A DNA stretch of 64,000 nucleotides from Nematopogon swammerdamellus (GCA_946902875.1 OX336344.1:23333791-23397790); one strand, 5' to 3'; shown: positions 1 to 10,807, numbered from the stretch's first letter. Notes: generated from the sequence alone by a model not told the origin. Made by a program: numbers and translations.

Positions 1-267
1 TGCAAGTGAAGAAATCAAAATTGTATCTGACTGTATTTGATTGAGAACGAATAGATACGATAGCTTTGATATTTGTATTTGTTGTAAAGTTATTAATCGC
101 TGGAGTGGTCGCCGTATTTGGAAGACGTGAATGAACTCGGTTGGATTCTGCGACTGCCAGGCCGCGTCGTGAGTGACTACACATAACCTGGTGTATCGAT
201 CGAGCGAACGGATGGAGTGATATTCGCCTCACTGAAGCGTTCGTTTAATACTTTAATAGTATTTTTA
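1..267. other. Intronic sequence, nothing recognised
   Basis: Mixed-composition sequence with no convincing ORF or repeat. By position it lies in the intron that follows the HOW exon at 2474-2607, which is read on the minus strand. Confidence 0.4.
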
Positions 268-1431
268 GGGTTCCGTACCTCAAAAGAGGAAAAAGCGGAA
301 CCCTTATAGGATCACTTCGTTGTCCGTCTGTCTGTCTGTCAAGACCCTTTTTCTCAGGAACGCGAAGAGGTATGAAGTTGAAATTAATACCAAGTACTAA
401 GGTCTGCGTTCCCTTGGAGTTGTATAAAATTCAAACTTCTAAGTCAACGCAATCACAAGATACGGCTATTTATGTCACATATTTTACTACTGGGAAATAA
501 AATCAAAACCTATATGGTACTTCCCTTGACCTAGAATGATAAAATTTGGTAAGAAGCAAGTTTTCACAACACACTTAAAGGGAAAAATGCTAAAATAGAT
601 AATTTGTAATTATATCACATAAAAAAAATTTTTACTTGTTTTGTATGTCAAGACCCTTTTTCTCAGGACCGGGTCAAGGTATCAAGTTCAAATTAATACA
701 AAATACTTACGTCTACTATTGCTTAGAGGTGTAGGAAACTCAAGCTTCTAAATTAACACAATCAAAAGATACGGGTATTTATGTTATATTTTGATACTCG
801 CAAACTCACTCAAAACAAATCAAAACCTATAGGGTACTTACCGTTGACCTAGAATCATAAAATTAAGTAAGAAGCAAGGTTTCACAACACAAATAAAGGA
901 AAAAATCCGAAAATTGTAAATTGATAGTTATATCACATAAAAAAAAGTTTACATGTTTTGTATGTCAAGACCCTTTTTCTCAGGAAGAGATTAAGATATC
1001 AAATTGAAATTAATACGAAATACTAAGGTCTACGATCTCTTTAAGGTATAGAAAATGCAAGCTTCTAAATCAACTCAATCAAAAGATACGGCCATTTATT
1101 TCATATTTTAATACTCGCAAACTCACTCAAATCAAATCAAAACCTATAGGGTATTTCCCGTTAACCGTTAAGAAGCATAGTCTCACAGCACAAGCAAAGG
1201 AAAAATCAGAAAATTGTAAATTTGTAGTTAAGATGTCTTATAAATAATATATTTTCGTAGATTTCAATTACTCGAATGCCTGACAGTCAAACAATTGCTG
1301 TAGTGTTTATTTAGGCGTTTCGTGATTTTCCAAAACACAATTATTTGTGTACATACATAATACAAATATATTGAGTGATAGTACAGAACCCTCGGTGTGC
1401 GAGTCCAACTCGCACTTGTCGACTTTTTTTT
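268..1431 (+). repeat. Dispersed repeat with three ~310-bp internal tandem subrepeats
   Basis: The left end carries AGGGTTCCG and, about 30 bases on, CGGAACCCT, which can form a hairpin. The right end reads CAGAACCCTCGG, then GTGCGAG...CTCGCAC and a T run. Inside, the phrase GACCCTTTTTCTCAGGA recurs near 343, 652 and 970, and each is followed by related sequence for about 300 bases, so the body is a diverged three-unit tandem array. A short copy of the same 3' end occurs at 11150-11345. This repeat type is familiar to me from lepidopteran genomes, but I cannot place it in a transposon class. Confidence 0.65.
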
Positions 1432-1618
1432 TTACATTAGTAAGATTTGTATTAGAGCCGAGAGTTCAACTCATTCCATTGATGTTTTCATAAGCAGTTG
1501 CAGAGAATCAAACCGTACATACATTACAGAAGAATAGATATAAATTCTTTATTGCTCCATAAAATTGTTACAAAGGTACAGTGCAGTACATTACAGTACA
1601 TTATACAGTGCAAGGCAC

Positions 1619-1659
1619 ACCGCATGTTATTGCTTACACTGTAAACAATAACATGCGGT
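1619..1659. repeat. Hairpin, 14-bp arms
   Basis: ACCGCATGTTATTG is followed after 13 bases by its exact reverse complement. No flanking duplication is evident. Confidence 0.8.
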
Positions 1660-1662
1660 AAA

Positions 1663-2190
1663 AACTTATTCGTTCGGAAACCGGTGTAAAGCTGTAGTTC
1701 CCTTTCCTTGTCCCTTACTATAGCCCGGCCGCTGAGAGAATGCGTTCCTCACGTCTCTGTCAGTTGGTCATGCAAGACTAGTGATGGGCAATAAGTTTTA
1801 ATTACTCACTCCTGCAACTGCACGTTCGAACTAAGCTAATTATGAGCATTTTTTAAATTATTGTTTATACGGTTTCGTATTTTGACAAGCTTTTCGTAGT
1901 TTTCAGGCAATCCAGACTGGCATCACTGTGACCAGCTGACAGACGACGTCAGGAACGCATTCTCTCAGCGGCCGGACTTGTAGGTGGTAGCCTCAAATTG
2001 TTGCCGACTGGGTTTGTACTGGATGTAAAGATGGCCGCATAGCAGCCTCGGCCGTTTTCTCCTCTAGTCCAGCATAGCCAGAAATCCAAAGGGACGCCTC
2101 CAGCATCGCACCTTCCTTCTTGGAGGTGATATTGACTGGCCCGAGCATGTGCTTTGGTCCCTCTGACTCAATAGCGGATTACATAAAAAA
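1663..2190 (+). mobile_element. SINE family A copy, split by a MITE
   Basis: The two halves (about 1663-1720 and 1981-2190) match the uninterrupted family-A copy at 39398-39690 read on its minus strand. They include the central phrase around CCCTTACTA/GGTGGTAG, the GTGATATTG motif and the terminal CTCTGACTCA followed by an A-rich tail. The family has no long ORF and ends in an A-tail, as expected for a SINE. Other copies: 5625-5812, 20797-21050, 31372-31585, 37015-37220, 39398-39690. Confidence 0.7.
1721..1980. mobile_element. 260-bp MITE with ~50-bp TIRs and TA duplication
   Basis: The left end contains CCGGCCGCTGAGAGAATGCG and the right end contains its reverse complement. The match continues, with few differences, for about 50 bases through the GTCAG(T/C)TGGTCA region. 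TA at 1719-1720 and 1981-1982 flanks the element. Removing the element and one TA restores the uninterrupted SINE-A sequence CTTACTAGGTGG, an internal proof of insertion. There is no coding capacity. TA duplication suggests a Tc1/mariner-type non-autonomous element; that assignment is inferred. Confidence 0.85.
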
Positions 2191-2473
2191 CAAGAGAAGA
2201 ACTAGTGGTAAGGCATTCGATTCTCACGGAAGAGGGGAGTGTCTCACGGAGAGTGTTTTTAAATACCCACACATTTTATACCAGCCGCTTCGATGAATGA
2301 AAACATAAGTGATTAATGCTTCCAGTAAGCAGGCGGTCTTGATATAGGCTGGTTGAGGTAACAGGAACCTATTGGCCGATTTGAATAGACTTATGCTCCC
2401 CGGGCTGGTACCGCTTTCAGACGCAAAACACAACAAACAAAGATCTTAAAAGGAACAAATAGAGTGTACTCAC

Positions 2474-2607
2474 ATCTGGATGTTCCCGGACGGGTACGTA
2501 GACCTTCTCTGTGAGCGTGGTGACCATGCCGTCCGCCTCGGGTAACACGAGGGGCTCCTTCTTAACGCCATTTATCTGGAAGAGGCTGGCGCGCACTTTG
2601 GCTATTT
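2474..2607 (-). CDS. how: held out wings (HOW, Quaking-type STAR protein), internal exon
   Basis: HOW is a nuclear/cytoplasmic STAR-family RNA-binding protein that binds ACUAA-type elements and controls splicing and stability of muscle, tendon and glial transcripts. On the minus strand this 134-bp exon is bounded by an acceptor (CTTGTTTCAG) and a donor (GTGAGT). It carries 2 bases of a split codon plus 44 full codons. The translation includes VRASLFQINGVKKEP and EKVYVPVREHPD. These correspond to the end of the QUA1 dimerisation region and the first strand of the KH domain; the next exon should start with FNFVGR. The frame is intact. The incoming intron is phase 1 and the outgoing one is phase 0. 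The exon encoding the start codon and most of QUA1 was not found at higher coordinates, and the rest of KH lies beyond the left edge. Assignment is from recalled family sequence and is strong. Quaking orthologues in other animals are the only close alternative. Confidence 0.92.
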
Positions 2608-2697
2608 CTGAAACAAGAGATAAACGATTCGTCACATGATTTAGTTTGATCTTGCTAGAAAACATGACTATTCAGAGATTTGTAAGTCCGCCGGCGT

Positions 2698-2875
2698 TTT
2701 TTATTCTACTGCTGGACCTAGGCCTCTCCAATTTTCCTCAAATCCCCCCGACCTTCAGCGGAACGGAACCACTGCTTGCCTCCGTCCGATGAGCGTACTT
2801 GATGTCGTCGTCCCACCGGGCGAGTGGTCTTCTCACACTTAGTTTTCCCGTCCACGGCCGTTAGGACACTATGAA
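2698..2875 (-). pseudogene. RTE-clade LINE, C-terminal fragment, decayed
   Basis: Minus-strand translation in shifting frames gives the RTE-type C-terminal pattern (RPWTGK, then RWDDDIK, then a tryptophan/glutamine-rich end). It matches the better-preserved copy at 13690-13990. Frame changes and a stop show it is dead. Confidence 0.6.
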
Positions 2876-4037
2876 AGATTTTTAAAGAAAATATTAATTA
2901 AATAAGATCCGTTTTAAGCGGATAAGTCTTTGCACACTATAATTGTTCTTTCATTTCTCTGTGTATTATTGTTCTTCTGTATGTCTCTGTTTTGGTTTGG
3001 TGTGCTATAAAGAATTTCTATCTCTCTATAAACTACTCCATGATGGAAGCTCTACTATACCTATTCTTATATTGCAAAGATGTATCATATTCATATCATA
3101 TATCACGATGTATCACTGTACTCCTAACGTAACCTGTGAAATAGACGCTTTTTTACTTTACTTAAGTAAATTATTAAGTAAAGTTACTCTCTGGGATCTT
3201 AGGGGGAACACAAGCTCAGCTCAGGGATGGGGCAGGAGATGAAATTAATCGATCGACTTAGAGGACAGTCTGAAGGAAATATTGGAATTTGGAGTATATG
3301 GGCATATGGGAAAAGAAGCCACTACAATGTTAATGATAGGTAACAAAATCCAAGGTATTGATTGCTTCGATCAAATTAACATGTTTGTAGGAAGACGTTG
3401 AACATATTGTACAAAAGCTACTTCGTAAGCTTGTTCTTGCGATCATAATTAATTACACACATCAGATATGATCTAAGTATGATTGGAGGATCCTACCAGC
3501 GCCGCTCATAGAGGTGACGCATCCGTGACATTAAAATCAATGTGGTTGTGATCATCAGTCAAGCTAATGCCTGCCAGTGACAGGGTGTGGTGTTTGATGA
3601 CCGTCACAATATCACATACTACTGTGGAAGAAATATTGAACGCTTCGCAAATAATATTATTGCTACAGACCTGCGGCCTGCACTAAACGTTATGGCAAAC
3701 ATTTTAGCGCATTTAACTCGAACTACAGTTAAATAATATAGAACTGAGAATTAAAGAAACACGAAATTAATCCTTTTTCGTGGATGTGCATAGGTACCGC
3801 GGTGCAACTACAATTTCATTAAAATGTTTCTTAGTACCTTCGCCAAAAATACAGCTAATAATACAAATTAAAAAAATCTTATTGATACCAAAATGATTAA
3901 CTTAAGCCATGGATAAATCAATTTATTAGCATCACAATATCCTACGAAGGACCTTGAGAAACAATGAAAGGATAGAATACGAAGAAAAACATCTATACAA
4001 GAAAGATTAGAAGAGTATCTGCATACCGGTAAACAGG
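2876..4037. other. AT-rich stretch, nothing recognised
   Basis: No credible exon, RNA gene or repeat was found; short ORFs here look random. Confidence 0.35.
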
Positions 4038-4102
4038 GTAAATAGCACAGAGCATCAAATGCGCGCGCCCCCGGTAGGTATTTGATGCTCTGTGGTAAAT
4101 AG
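4038..4102. mobile_element. 49-bp hAT-like mini-MITE with 8-bp duplication
   Basis: GTAAATAG (4038-4045) and GTAAATAG (4095-4102) flank a 49-bp insert. The insert begins CACAGAGCATCAAAT and ends with its exact reverse complement, around a short GC-rich centre. CA...TG termini plus an 8-bp duplication are typical of the hAT superfamily. The insert is almost all terminal repeat. Confidence 0.8.
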
Positions 4103-4149
4103 AGTTATCGGTGTGTGTGTTTGTGTTGTGTTTGGTTTTCAAGAACTCG

Positions 4150-4320
4150 AACAGAACAACTCCACGTTTAGCGAAGTGTCATCAACTCATGAAGCAGCAA
4201 ATACGACACGAAGATAGTAATTACCTCCTGCATGACTAGTGCAAGGACCGTGGCAACGTGAGAGGTGGCTATCTTGTCGCCCTTAAACAAGGCATTTTGT
4301 TCTTATCTGAGTTCTTGTTA
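4150..4320 (+). repeat. Repeat family C, degraded copy
   Basis: Phrases such as CTCCTGCATGACT, GTGGCAACGTGAGAGGTGGC and TTGTCGCCCTTA match the copies at 23157-23440 and 39048-39335. No ORF. Confidence 0.5.
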
Positions 4321-5082
4321 ATTTTCTACCTTTTTAGATGTTTACGCACAGTTTTCTTTTCTAGAGCTTTCAAAACTTCTGCTTGAAAAATTTAGTTATG
4401 AAAATATTAGTAAAAGTCTACTAACTTGGTAATCGTTGAGTGTTAAACCTTTCTTTGTAGACTTCTCCAGAAATCTTCTTCTCTAGAGAGAAACCATAGA
4501 GAAATATATAAACATAGCTATATACCATATCCTACAGAGGTAGGTAGACCTTTACAATCAATGGATCGGCAGCAAAGGTCAATAGAATGACAGAAATAGT
4601 AATAAATAATTATTCCATGAAACTCTTCAAAAAAAATAAAACATTAAATAGCAGAAACATAAAACATTTCCTGTGCGTGAAATTAATCGTGTGAATGTGA
4701 CATCATTGGCCGACTTGACAATATTGATTAATACTTATACTGTTCGATTCCAACAAGATGAAGAATACACAATAGCAAATGTAATCAATCTTCTCTGTAG
4801 CTCTTGTGTGTAAACTGAGAGCCGGTCCTGACTTCTGTCCTGATGAGGGAAGCTGATTGAGAACGCCATTATCCGAGACATCTTCTCCCGTCTGCATCAT
4901 TCTTTAGGTGTTAAACAAGTTTCTTTATGTTCGGTTCCGATCATATTCACGTTTGAACGTTATCTATCACATCGTAGATTTCAAATTGCTAAAACGTTTG
5001 TTAGGTATTTAGCCTTTCGAGTGGTCACCCACTGCAACCGTGAGAATCAAGTTTAACTTCGACATTTTACCAATGTTTTTTT
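4321..5082. other. Unassigned AT-rich stretch
   Basis: No gene or repeat was recognised. The longest minus-strand frame (4703-4900) has no recognisable motif. Confidence 0.3.
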
Positions 5083-5628
5083 ATGAAATCTTGTCTGGGT
5101 GGCGATGTCAAGAGGCCCAGGACACAATATGGTCCGGCCAGCCAATACCAGCTTGCGCCTCTGGACTCGATCCAGCGTCGAGCCGTGCGACTAGTGGGTG
5201 ACCCCGAAGTGTCCCGCGATCTAGAACCACTGCAACTCCGTAGGGATGTCAGCTCCCTAAGTGTGTTCTATCGTTTATTCCATGGGGCGTACTCGCAGGA
5301 GCTGTTTAACGCGATCCTGGCGTGTCCCCTTTCCATCCGCACCACGCGCACTGGTAAGGGATTTCATCCCTACACGATGAACTTACCGCGGATGCGTACC
5401 AATCGGTTCTGCAGATCTTTCTCTACAGAACCGGTAAACTCTGGAACGCTCTCCCTGCCCATATATTTCCCCCAAGTACAGTCTCGGATCCTTCAAGAGG
5501 GGATGAATGGAAATCTGTTAGGCCGGCATCGCATTCGCAACCCCCGCATATGACCGAATGTCCACATGCATCGTTAGACATCTTATGGGTGGCTCGGCGA
5601 AATACGTCGCGCTTTCAATAAAAAAAAA
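5083..5628 (+). pseudogene. CR1/Jockey-type LINE 3' end: reverse transcriptase C-terminus and A-tail
   Basis: The ORF at 5083-5553 reads through the post-polymerase C-terminal region of a non-LTR retrotransposon protein. It contains LDSIQRRAVRLVGDP, an arginine-rich FYRLFHG segment and PRMRTNRFCRSF. Just after RSF (about 5420) the natural frame moves by one base. In the shifted frame coding continues as a tryptophan-containing LWNALPAHIFPP segment, which runs to a stop just before the poly(A) run at 5619-5628. The copy is 5'-truncated and frameshifted, so it is inactive. An inverted, more decayed relative lies at 21770-22275. The exact clade (CR1, Jockey, Kiri or similar) is not resolved. Confidence 0.8.
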
Positions 5629-5812
5629 ATCACCTCCGAGGAGGTCATACCGGAAACATTCCTTTGTATTGCTGACTATAATGGACAGAGGAGAGTACCT
5701 ACATCTTTCGTCCAGTACAGTGGCACCCAGTCGGTTACAAATAATTCGAGTCTACCCACTAGTAAGAGGCAAGGGAAGGGACCAACAGTTTAAGGGATGA
5801 AGCAGCTGGTTA
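5625..5812 (-). mobile_element. SINE family A, truncated copy
   Basis: Read on the minus strand it matches family A from the GTCCCTTCCCTTGCC-like centre through TCCGGTATGACCTCC. It abuts the A-tail of the LINE at 5083-5628. Confidence 0.6.
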
Positions 5813-7227
5813 TTTGTTAACCAGGATATTGTTAATCACTGCAATCCATTGCCTGTAAGTTCAGCCGTTGAAAATTCTTGATCTCAGACTCCAAAAGAAT
5901 ACCTTGCTGTTGCCTGCCCTGAATGAATAGTCCTGATGTTAACATTAGTTGAGGTTTCCTACTCGTCGGTTGTCTTCTCCTTTGTCCATAGTTTTATTAT
6001 CTGAAATAAACATTAAAATAAGTAAAACGCTGGCGAACGGAAATTGTCTAGACCGGCCTACACTTGGACGTGGAAGATAATCGCGTGTGAAAAGTAAACC
6101 CATCTTCCGCTCTGTACGTCAAAAGCTTTATGCTTTCATGATAAGCGATGGCTCAATAATCCGGCGCGGATTATACAACAAATACGTTGGCGGCCGCGCG
6201 CGCTCTTCCGAACCTTTCACAAATATTTGTAACTAACTGTGCGTGTGGCTTCGCTCGCCTTGTTCTCTTGTTCGATGCCAGTTTAGAGAAATCAACTATA
6301 TTCAACTAAAACAATTACTATAGATTTCAAAGAGTTAAAGGAAATTAAATTAATACATATCATAATATTTTATAATTTCTCCAACTGCGAGACTTTCACG
6401 TCCGACCCTACTGATAAGCACAGCTGAATAATGGGGTGATATTATATAGACCTATATGTCAACACCCAGTCAAGTCCTATATTTTTCTGAAAACTCCATT
6501 CAAATTGGGTCAGTCGTTTTTAAGTGAGGCATGTGGAAATAAACCGACCAAAATATTATCTTAAAGAATTCTATCATCATTTATTCTATATGTATCTCCC
6601 CAATTAGTTTCGTTGCAAAATATATGTTCAATGTTTACACACAAGTTTACAGTTTTATTATACGTATTGTTATAGCACTTTGTTCTGTTGTATCATCTTC
6701 AATGTTCAATTTATTTAAAATTGCGCTCGATTTCGTTGTACATTTTCAACTCATGATCATGACTGCAGTATTCACGAATCGCATTTCATTTTTTAGCAGA
6801 CTTTCTCCGTTTAATTCGTCCTCATGTTTGTATACGGTTCACTTATATCACACTACAGTACACAGACTACACAGTGCAGGCGGAATGAAGCTCGCTGGTG
6901 CTGATGACGTAAAGGTCGCTCCGTGACTCAACTTCGCGCCGCACCGCATCAACACATCGGCCAATGCTGAATTCATCTCACGAAGCGCGCTCGATCCAGA
7001 TTTGTTCCATCAGCGAACTAAGCATAATTGATTGGCTGTAATGTTGGAAGCACTGCCTCCATAGCACTATCTTGGGGGGCAGAAACCATAGAATAGTAGA
7101 AAAACATGAAACATAGTAATGTAATATCATAGATTTAAATATTTGCATTATATTATGTGTTTTTAAATTTGAAATAAACTGAAACTAATGTTGTTGATCT
7201 TTTCTTTGAACTGTTGATAATGCATAG
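5813..7227. other. No gene recognised
   Basis: The stretch includes a GC-rich patch near 6150-6260 (CGGCCGCGCGCGCTC) and otherwise AT-rich sequence. A 100-codon frame at 6624-6926 is hydrophobic, low in complexity and has no recognisable motif. Confidence 0.3.
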
Positions 7228-7350
7228 AGTGGACAAACTGCCGACTCATTTGGACAATTTTCCCGTTGTCGACGCATCTGTAAAAACCGAAAGAGAAAAC
7301 ACGCATGTCATTGTTGAAGAATTGGACATTGTTGCTGAAGGGTTAAAATA
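7228..7350 (+). repeat. Repeat family D, copy 1
   Basis: A ~120-bp segment containing GTCGACGCATCTGT and TTGTTGAAGAATTGGACATT. It recurs at 8793-8915 in the same orientation. Together they look like remnants of one dispersed element. Confidence 0.6.
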
Positions 7351-7587
7351 ATTGTTTTAAAATGTTTCCCCTAGATTAAGAATATTACTTGGACCACCGA
7401 CTTGGACAAGGTGTTCTCCTCTTCATTCTTTTTTACTACCAGAGTTTGTGAAAATAATGTGTACTTTAAATACTTTTGTGAAAAAACACATTACCCTCCT
7501 GTTGGCTTCGCCGTAGTCGGGTATAATACATCTGACATACAAGCGATAAGAGCCAAATAAACGTCAAAATTTCCAACCAAAAAAGGA
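7351..7587. other. Unassigned spacer between repeats
   Basis: Nothing recognised. Confidence 0.3.
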
Positions 7588-8078
7588 TTCCCCTGAGTAC
7601 CTTCTTTCAGCCTTGGATTCTATTCAACGATAAGACATTCGCCTCATTGGCGACTCTGTACTCACAAAGGACCTTCATCCTCTAAAGCACAGACGTATCG
7701 TTGGGTCATTGAGCCTGTTTTATCGGTACTACTATGGCCGCTGCTCTGACGAAATGCTTCCCTTATCCCTCCTCCTCCTGTTCGCCTTCGCCAAACCCAC
7801 CATACTCTCGCGGAACACCCCTTTGTAGTGGACAGAAGAGTTCTTCGAACTGCACAATTCTCTAAATCGTTCTTGTGCCGCACTGCAAAGGTGTGGAACA
7901 GGCTTCCGGGGAATATCTTACCCCACTACTACAATCCACGGATCTTCAAATCGCGGGTAAATAGCCTTTCCCCAGCGACATTAGTCCACCTCCAAGCCGG
8001 ACGGGCACCTCCTCGGGGGTGATATTGGCTGCGCCTGAGGCTTCGACCTCGGACACAGCCAGCTAGTTCGGAAAAAAA
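7588..8078 (+). pseudogene. Second CR1/Jockey-type LINE 3' end
   Basis: Frame-shifting translation gives the LINE C-terminal pattern: LDSIQR-like start, RRIVGSLSLFYRYYYGR, then RRVLRTAQFSKSFLCRTAKVW and NRLPGNILP. A ~70-base 3' tail ends in AGCTAGTTCGG plus nine A. The copy is 5'-truncated with at least one frame break. Its last ~70 bases (GTGATATTGGCT and a final ACACAGCCA) resemble the 3' tail of SINE family A, suggesting this LINE type supplied the machinery that moved the SINE. Confidence 0.75.
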
Positions 8079-8792
8079 AACCAAATCTCTGAAATTGTTA
8101 GAGATTTGCAGCAGTCAACGTGGCGGCTCAACATCGCAGTCCGAAGTTAACTTATCCGCACTCCAAATCCAGTACAATACGAGCCGTGCGCTTTCACGCC
8201 ATATAGGGCGGAGCGGAGCGGAGGCGGTACGTTGCGCGCGTCACGTCGTCGCGTCGGAAGGCTCCTCCGTGGCGGCGCGTCCGTTGGCTCTGCGTAAACA
8301 CGCAATTATCGGCCGCGATGTAATGGCGGATTATGCTGCGCGGTCATTCTGCTGGACGAGAATGTCGACCAGGCAGAGGAAGCCGAACCAGAAGAGAGAA
8401 CCGGCCAACATTCAATTCAATTCAAATATACTTGAGAAGAAAAGTCGATGTGTGAGTAACGATCACGACCGCAGTCGAGCTATCATCTCTGGTCCCTGTC
8501 CTTCATTATGGCCTTTTACCTGATTGCGACGGTGTCAAAACGACTTATTGGAAGTAAAGCTGAAAACAGGTTCTCGTAATTTCTCTTGCTACCCTCGGGA
8601 CAACCTGAAATTTTACACGTATTCTATGTCGAAAATACTTTCATACAAACTATCTCTGAGGATGTGGGAGAAGTGCATGCACGAAGAGTAATCAACCGTC
8701 AATGTTCCTGAGTAGAGAGAATATGTGGAATCAATCACCGCCAAATAAATACCGCAAATTTGCATGCAAGGTCTGCAAGTATCTGATATTCT
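8079..8792. other. GC-rich patch in unassigned sequence
   Basis: 8170-8400 is CpG-rich with GGAGCGGAGCGG runs and a 142-codon chance-looking frame (8095-8523) of no recognisable family. It could be an old promoter-like or repeat-derived segment. Confidence 0.3.
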
Positions 8793-8915
8793 GAGTGGAC
8801 AAATTATCGCCTAATTCGGGAAATTGTCCCACTGTCGACGCATCTGTTGCCTCAAAAACGGAAACAGAAACCACGCATAATTGTTGAAGAATTAGACATT
8901 GTTGCTGAAAAGTGG
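8793..8915 (+). repeat. Repeat family D, copy 2
   Basis: Direct repeat of 7228-7350. One reading frame gives QKRKQKPRIIVEELDIVAE, a phrase I associate with a recurrent lepidopteran repeat. The frame is short and broken in copy 1. Confidence 0.6.
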
Positions 8916-10000
8916 CTATGCGTATCACATCAGTGTGATTTCATTTCCTGTAGCGGCGTCGCTTCATATGCAATAATGATGATTTTATTGAAATTATTCT
9001 TGGCTATCCATTCAAAATGTGCAAAAAATGCTTATATGTAAAGGCACTTGTGCCTAACAAGTAGCATATAGCGCGTATCTAATGGCGTTGATTTATCATA
9101 TAATGTTTACAACTACTAATTGAGTTTCTATTACAATGATTATCTGCCTCATTCCGATTGGTTGAATTATGTAATTGGCCTGTAAACACATGCAGCGCGA
9201 TTGGCCAAGTGTATATGAATAAATACCTATGAGGAGGGATCACTTAAAAATCCAAGGGCATTATAAATGAAACAAGATGTCAAGAAAGAAGGTTGTCATA
9301 ACAAAATATAATACGGGCTCGTCAAGCGTCGGACGTATGTCGAAATTGATATTTTGACGCGCCTTCGGACAAAAACGACTGAACAATGGAGGCACTTGCT
9401 CGGTACACGCAGACGTGTGTCGACCTCCACTTCAGAAAGAGCCGTCTAAACAAAAACGCAAGACGTTGCAACCGACGACGACACCTCGGCACATCGCAGA
9501 CGTGTCTCCCGCGCTGCTCAGCGGGTTATTCGCGGTGATATCGGTGGTGCATTCGTAATTCTGAGCAGTTTTCTAACTCTACTCAAGTGTTATATGTTCA
9601 AAGGAGCTGAATAGAAAATACCTAATGGAATATCTTATAGCTTGGAATAATTTGAAAGTGAACATCAGGATGCAACTTCACCTGCATTCAGAGTTCCTCG
9701 AAATGTCCGAGAATGTGTCTAGGAAGAACAGTTCACAAAATGTTGATGAAGAATTTAAGAGGTCATTAGTTCTATCAGTTTTCCAAACTTCAAGTACCTC
9801 CATGATGAGACGACCAACGTGATCTGCAAGGCTGTTGTTATTCTTTACCTCAAGAGATGCAGCTAGTGAATTGGCGCGGAAAAGGTTGACGAAAATTATG
9901 ACTTTACCTTTAATATTATTAGTCGTGATAAGATCAGGAGGTAAGTGAGACAAGATATTGGTTTATACCTCCTGATCTGAGGTTTATACCGATCAGTCGC
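8916..10000. other. No gene recognised
   Basis: 9060-9240 is AT-rich. A 91-codon minus-strand frame at 9678-9953 overlaps a plus-strand frame and has no recognisable motif. It may be a decayed gene fragment but cannot be assigned. Confidence 0.25.
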
Positions 10001-10009
10001 GCAGAGACG

Positions 10010-10128
10010 AACAACCCGTTTATAATGGACACTGCTCACGGAGGGAAGCACTGACATGGCACCCAGTTTACCAAGGTGTTATGGGCTGATATCACGGATG
10101 TTGTAGGTGATGTAAATGTACCCAATCA
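10010..10128 (+). mobile_element. SINE family B, 3' fragment
   Basis: Contains GCACTGACATGGCACC, GTTATGGGCTGATATCACGG and TGTAGGTGATGTA, the 3' half of family B. Confidence 0.7.
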
Positions 10129-10596
10129 TGTCGAAAATAACGACGCTAGACACTCATAGGGAACCTTTGGCAGTGCTTTATTCCACATGTGCGGTTTCCA
10201 GCAAAGCCAGTACGTACGTGTCGGAACTCTAGAATAGGTTGTCGCTGTCACTCGGCACAGTCCGCAGTACCCGGTGGTACTACCAGTGCCAGTCGTCCCC
10301 GTGTCAGCCTGCGTCTGATTAATGATATCGGTGAGGTATAGCGTTGCTTCTGGTTAAGCTTGTTGAATTCAGTGCATGTTGACGTGTAATGCGACGAACG
10401 TGAGGACTGGTCATATTGTATCACCAGAACCTTCCTATGGCAACCTCGCTTCACACGTAAACTTCAAAGCCAACCGTACAGTTCGAGAAACAATGTGTGT
10501 AGCAAATAAGGTTTAATTTTATTTATTTCAATGATGTAATTATTAAAAGAACGCTTTTTTATAAACTCTGGCATGGTGGCTGCATCAACAGTTTGT

Positions 10597-10800
10597 CAGC
10601 CGCGATAGCTCAGTGGTGCAGACAGTCAACTGTCAAATGAAACGGCTATGTAAATAGTTTGTGTTTTCCGACCAGTTCAGTGTAGCCGGCACGATCAAAG
10701 GGGGAAGCACTGACATGGCACCTAGTTCACCCAGTGTTATGGGCTGACATCACGGACGTTGTAGGTGATGTAGCCAACCGTGTCAGTTTCCATAAAAAAA
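10597..10800 (+). mobile_element. SINE family B, internally deleted copy with A-tail
   Basis: Starts with a tRNA-like A-box region (GATAGCTCAGTGGTGCAGAC), then jumps directly to the AATGAAACGGCTATGTAAAT segment. The 5S-like and B-box parts seen in 14787-15178 are missing. The body ends GTGTCAGTTTCC and is followed by an A run. GCATCAAC before and GTTGATGC after form an inverted, not direct, repeat. Confidence 0.8.
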
Positions 10801-10807
10801 AAAGTTG

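Noticed and set aside
268..1431. Helitron with 3' hairpin
   Set aside because: A hairpin lies near the right end, but it is not followed by CTRR and no TC start was identified; class left open.
2417..2665. 82-codon ORF read as a whole protein
   Set aside because: It runs past clear splice sites on both sides; only 2474-2607 is taken as coding exon.
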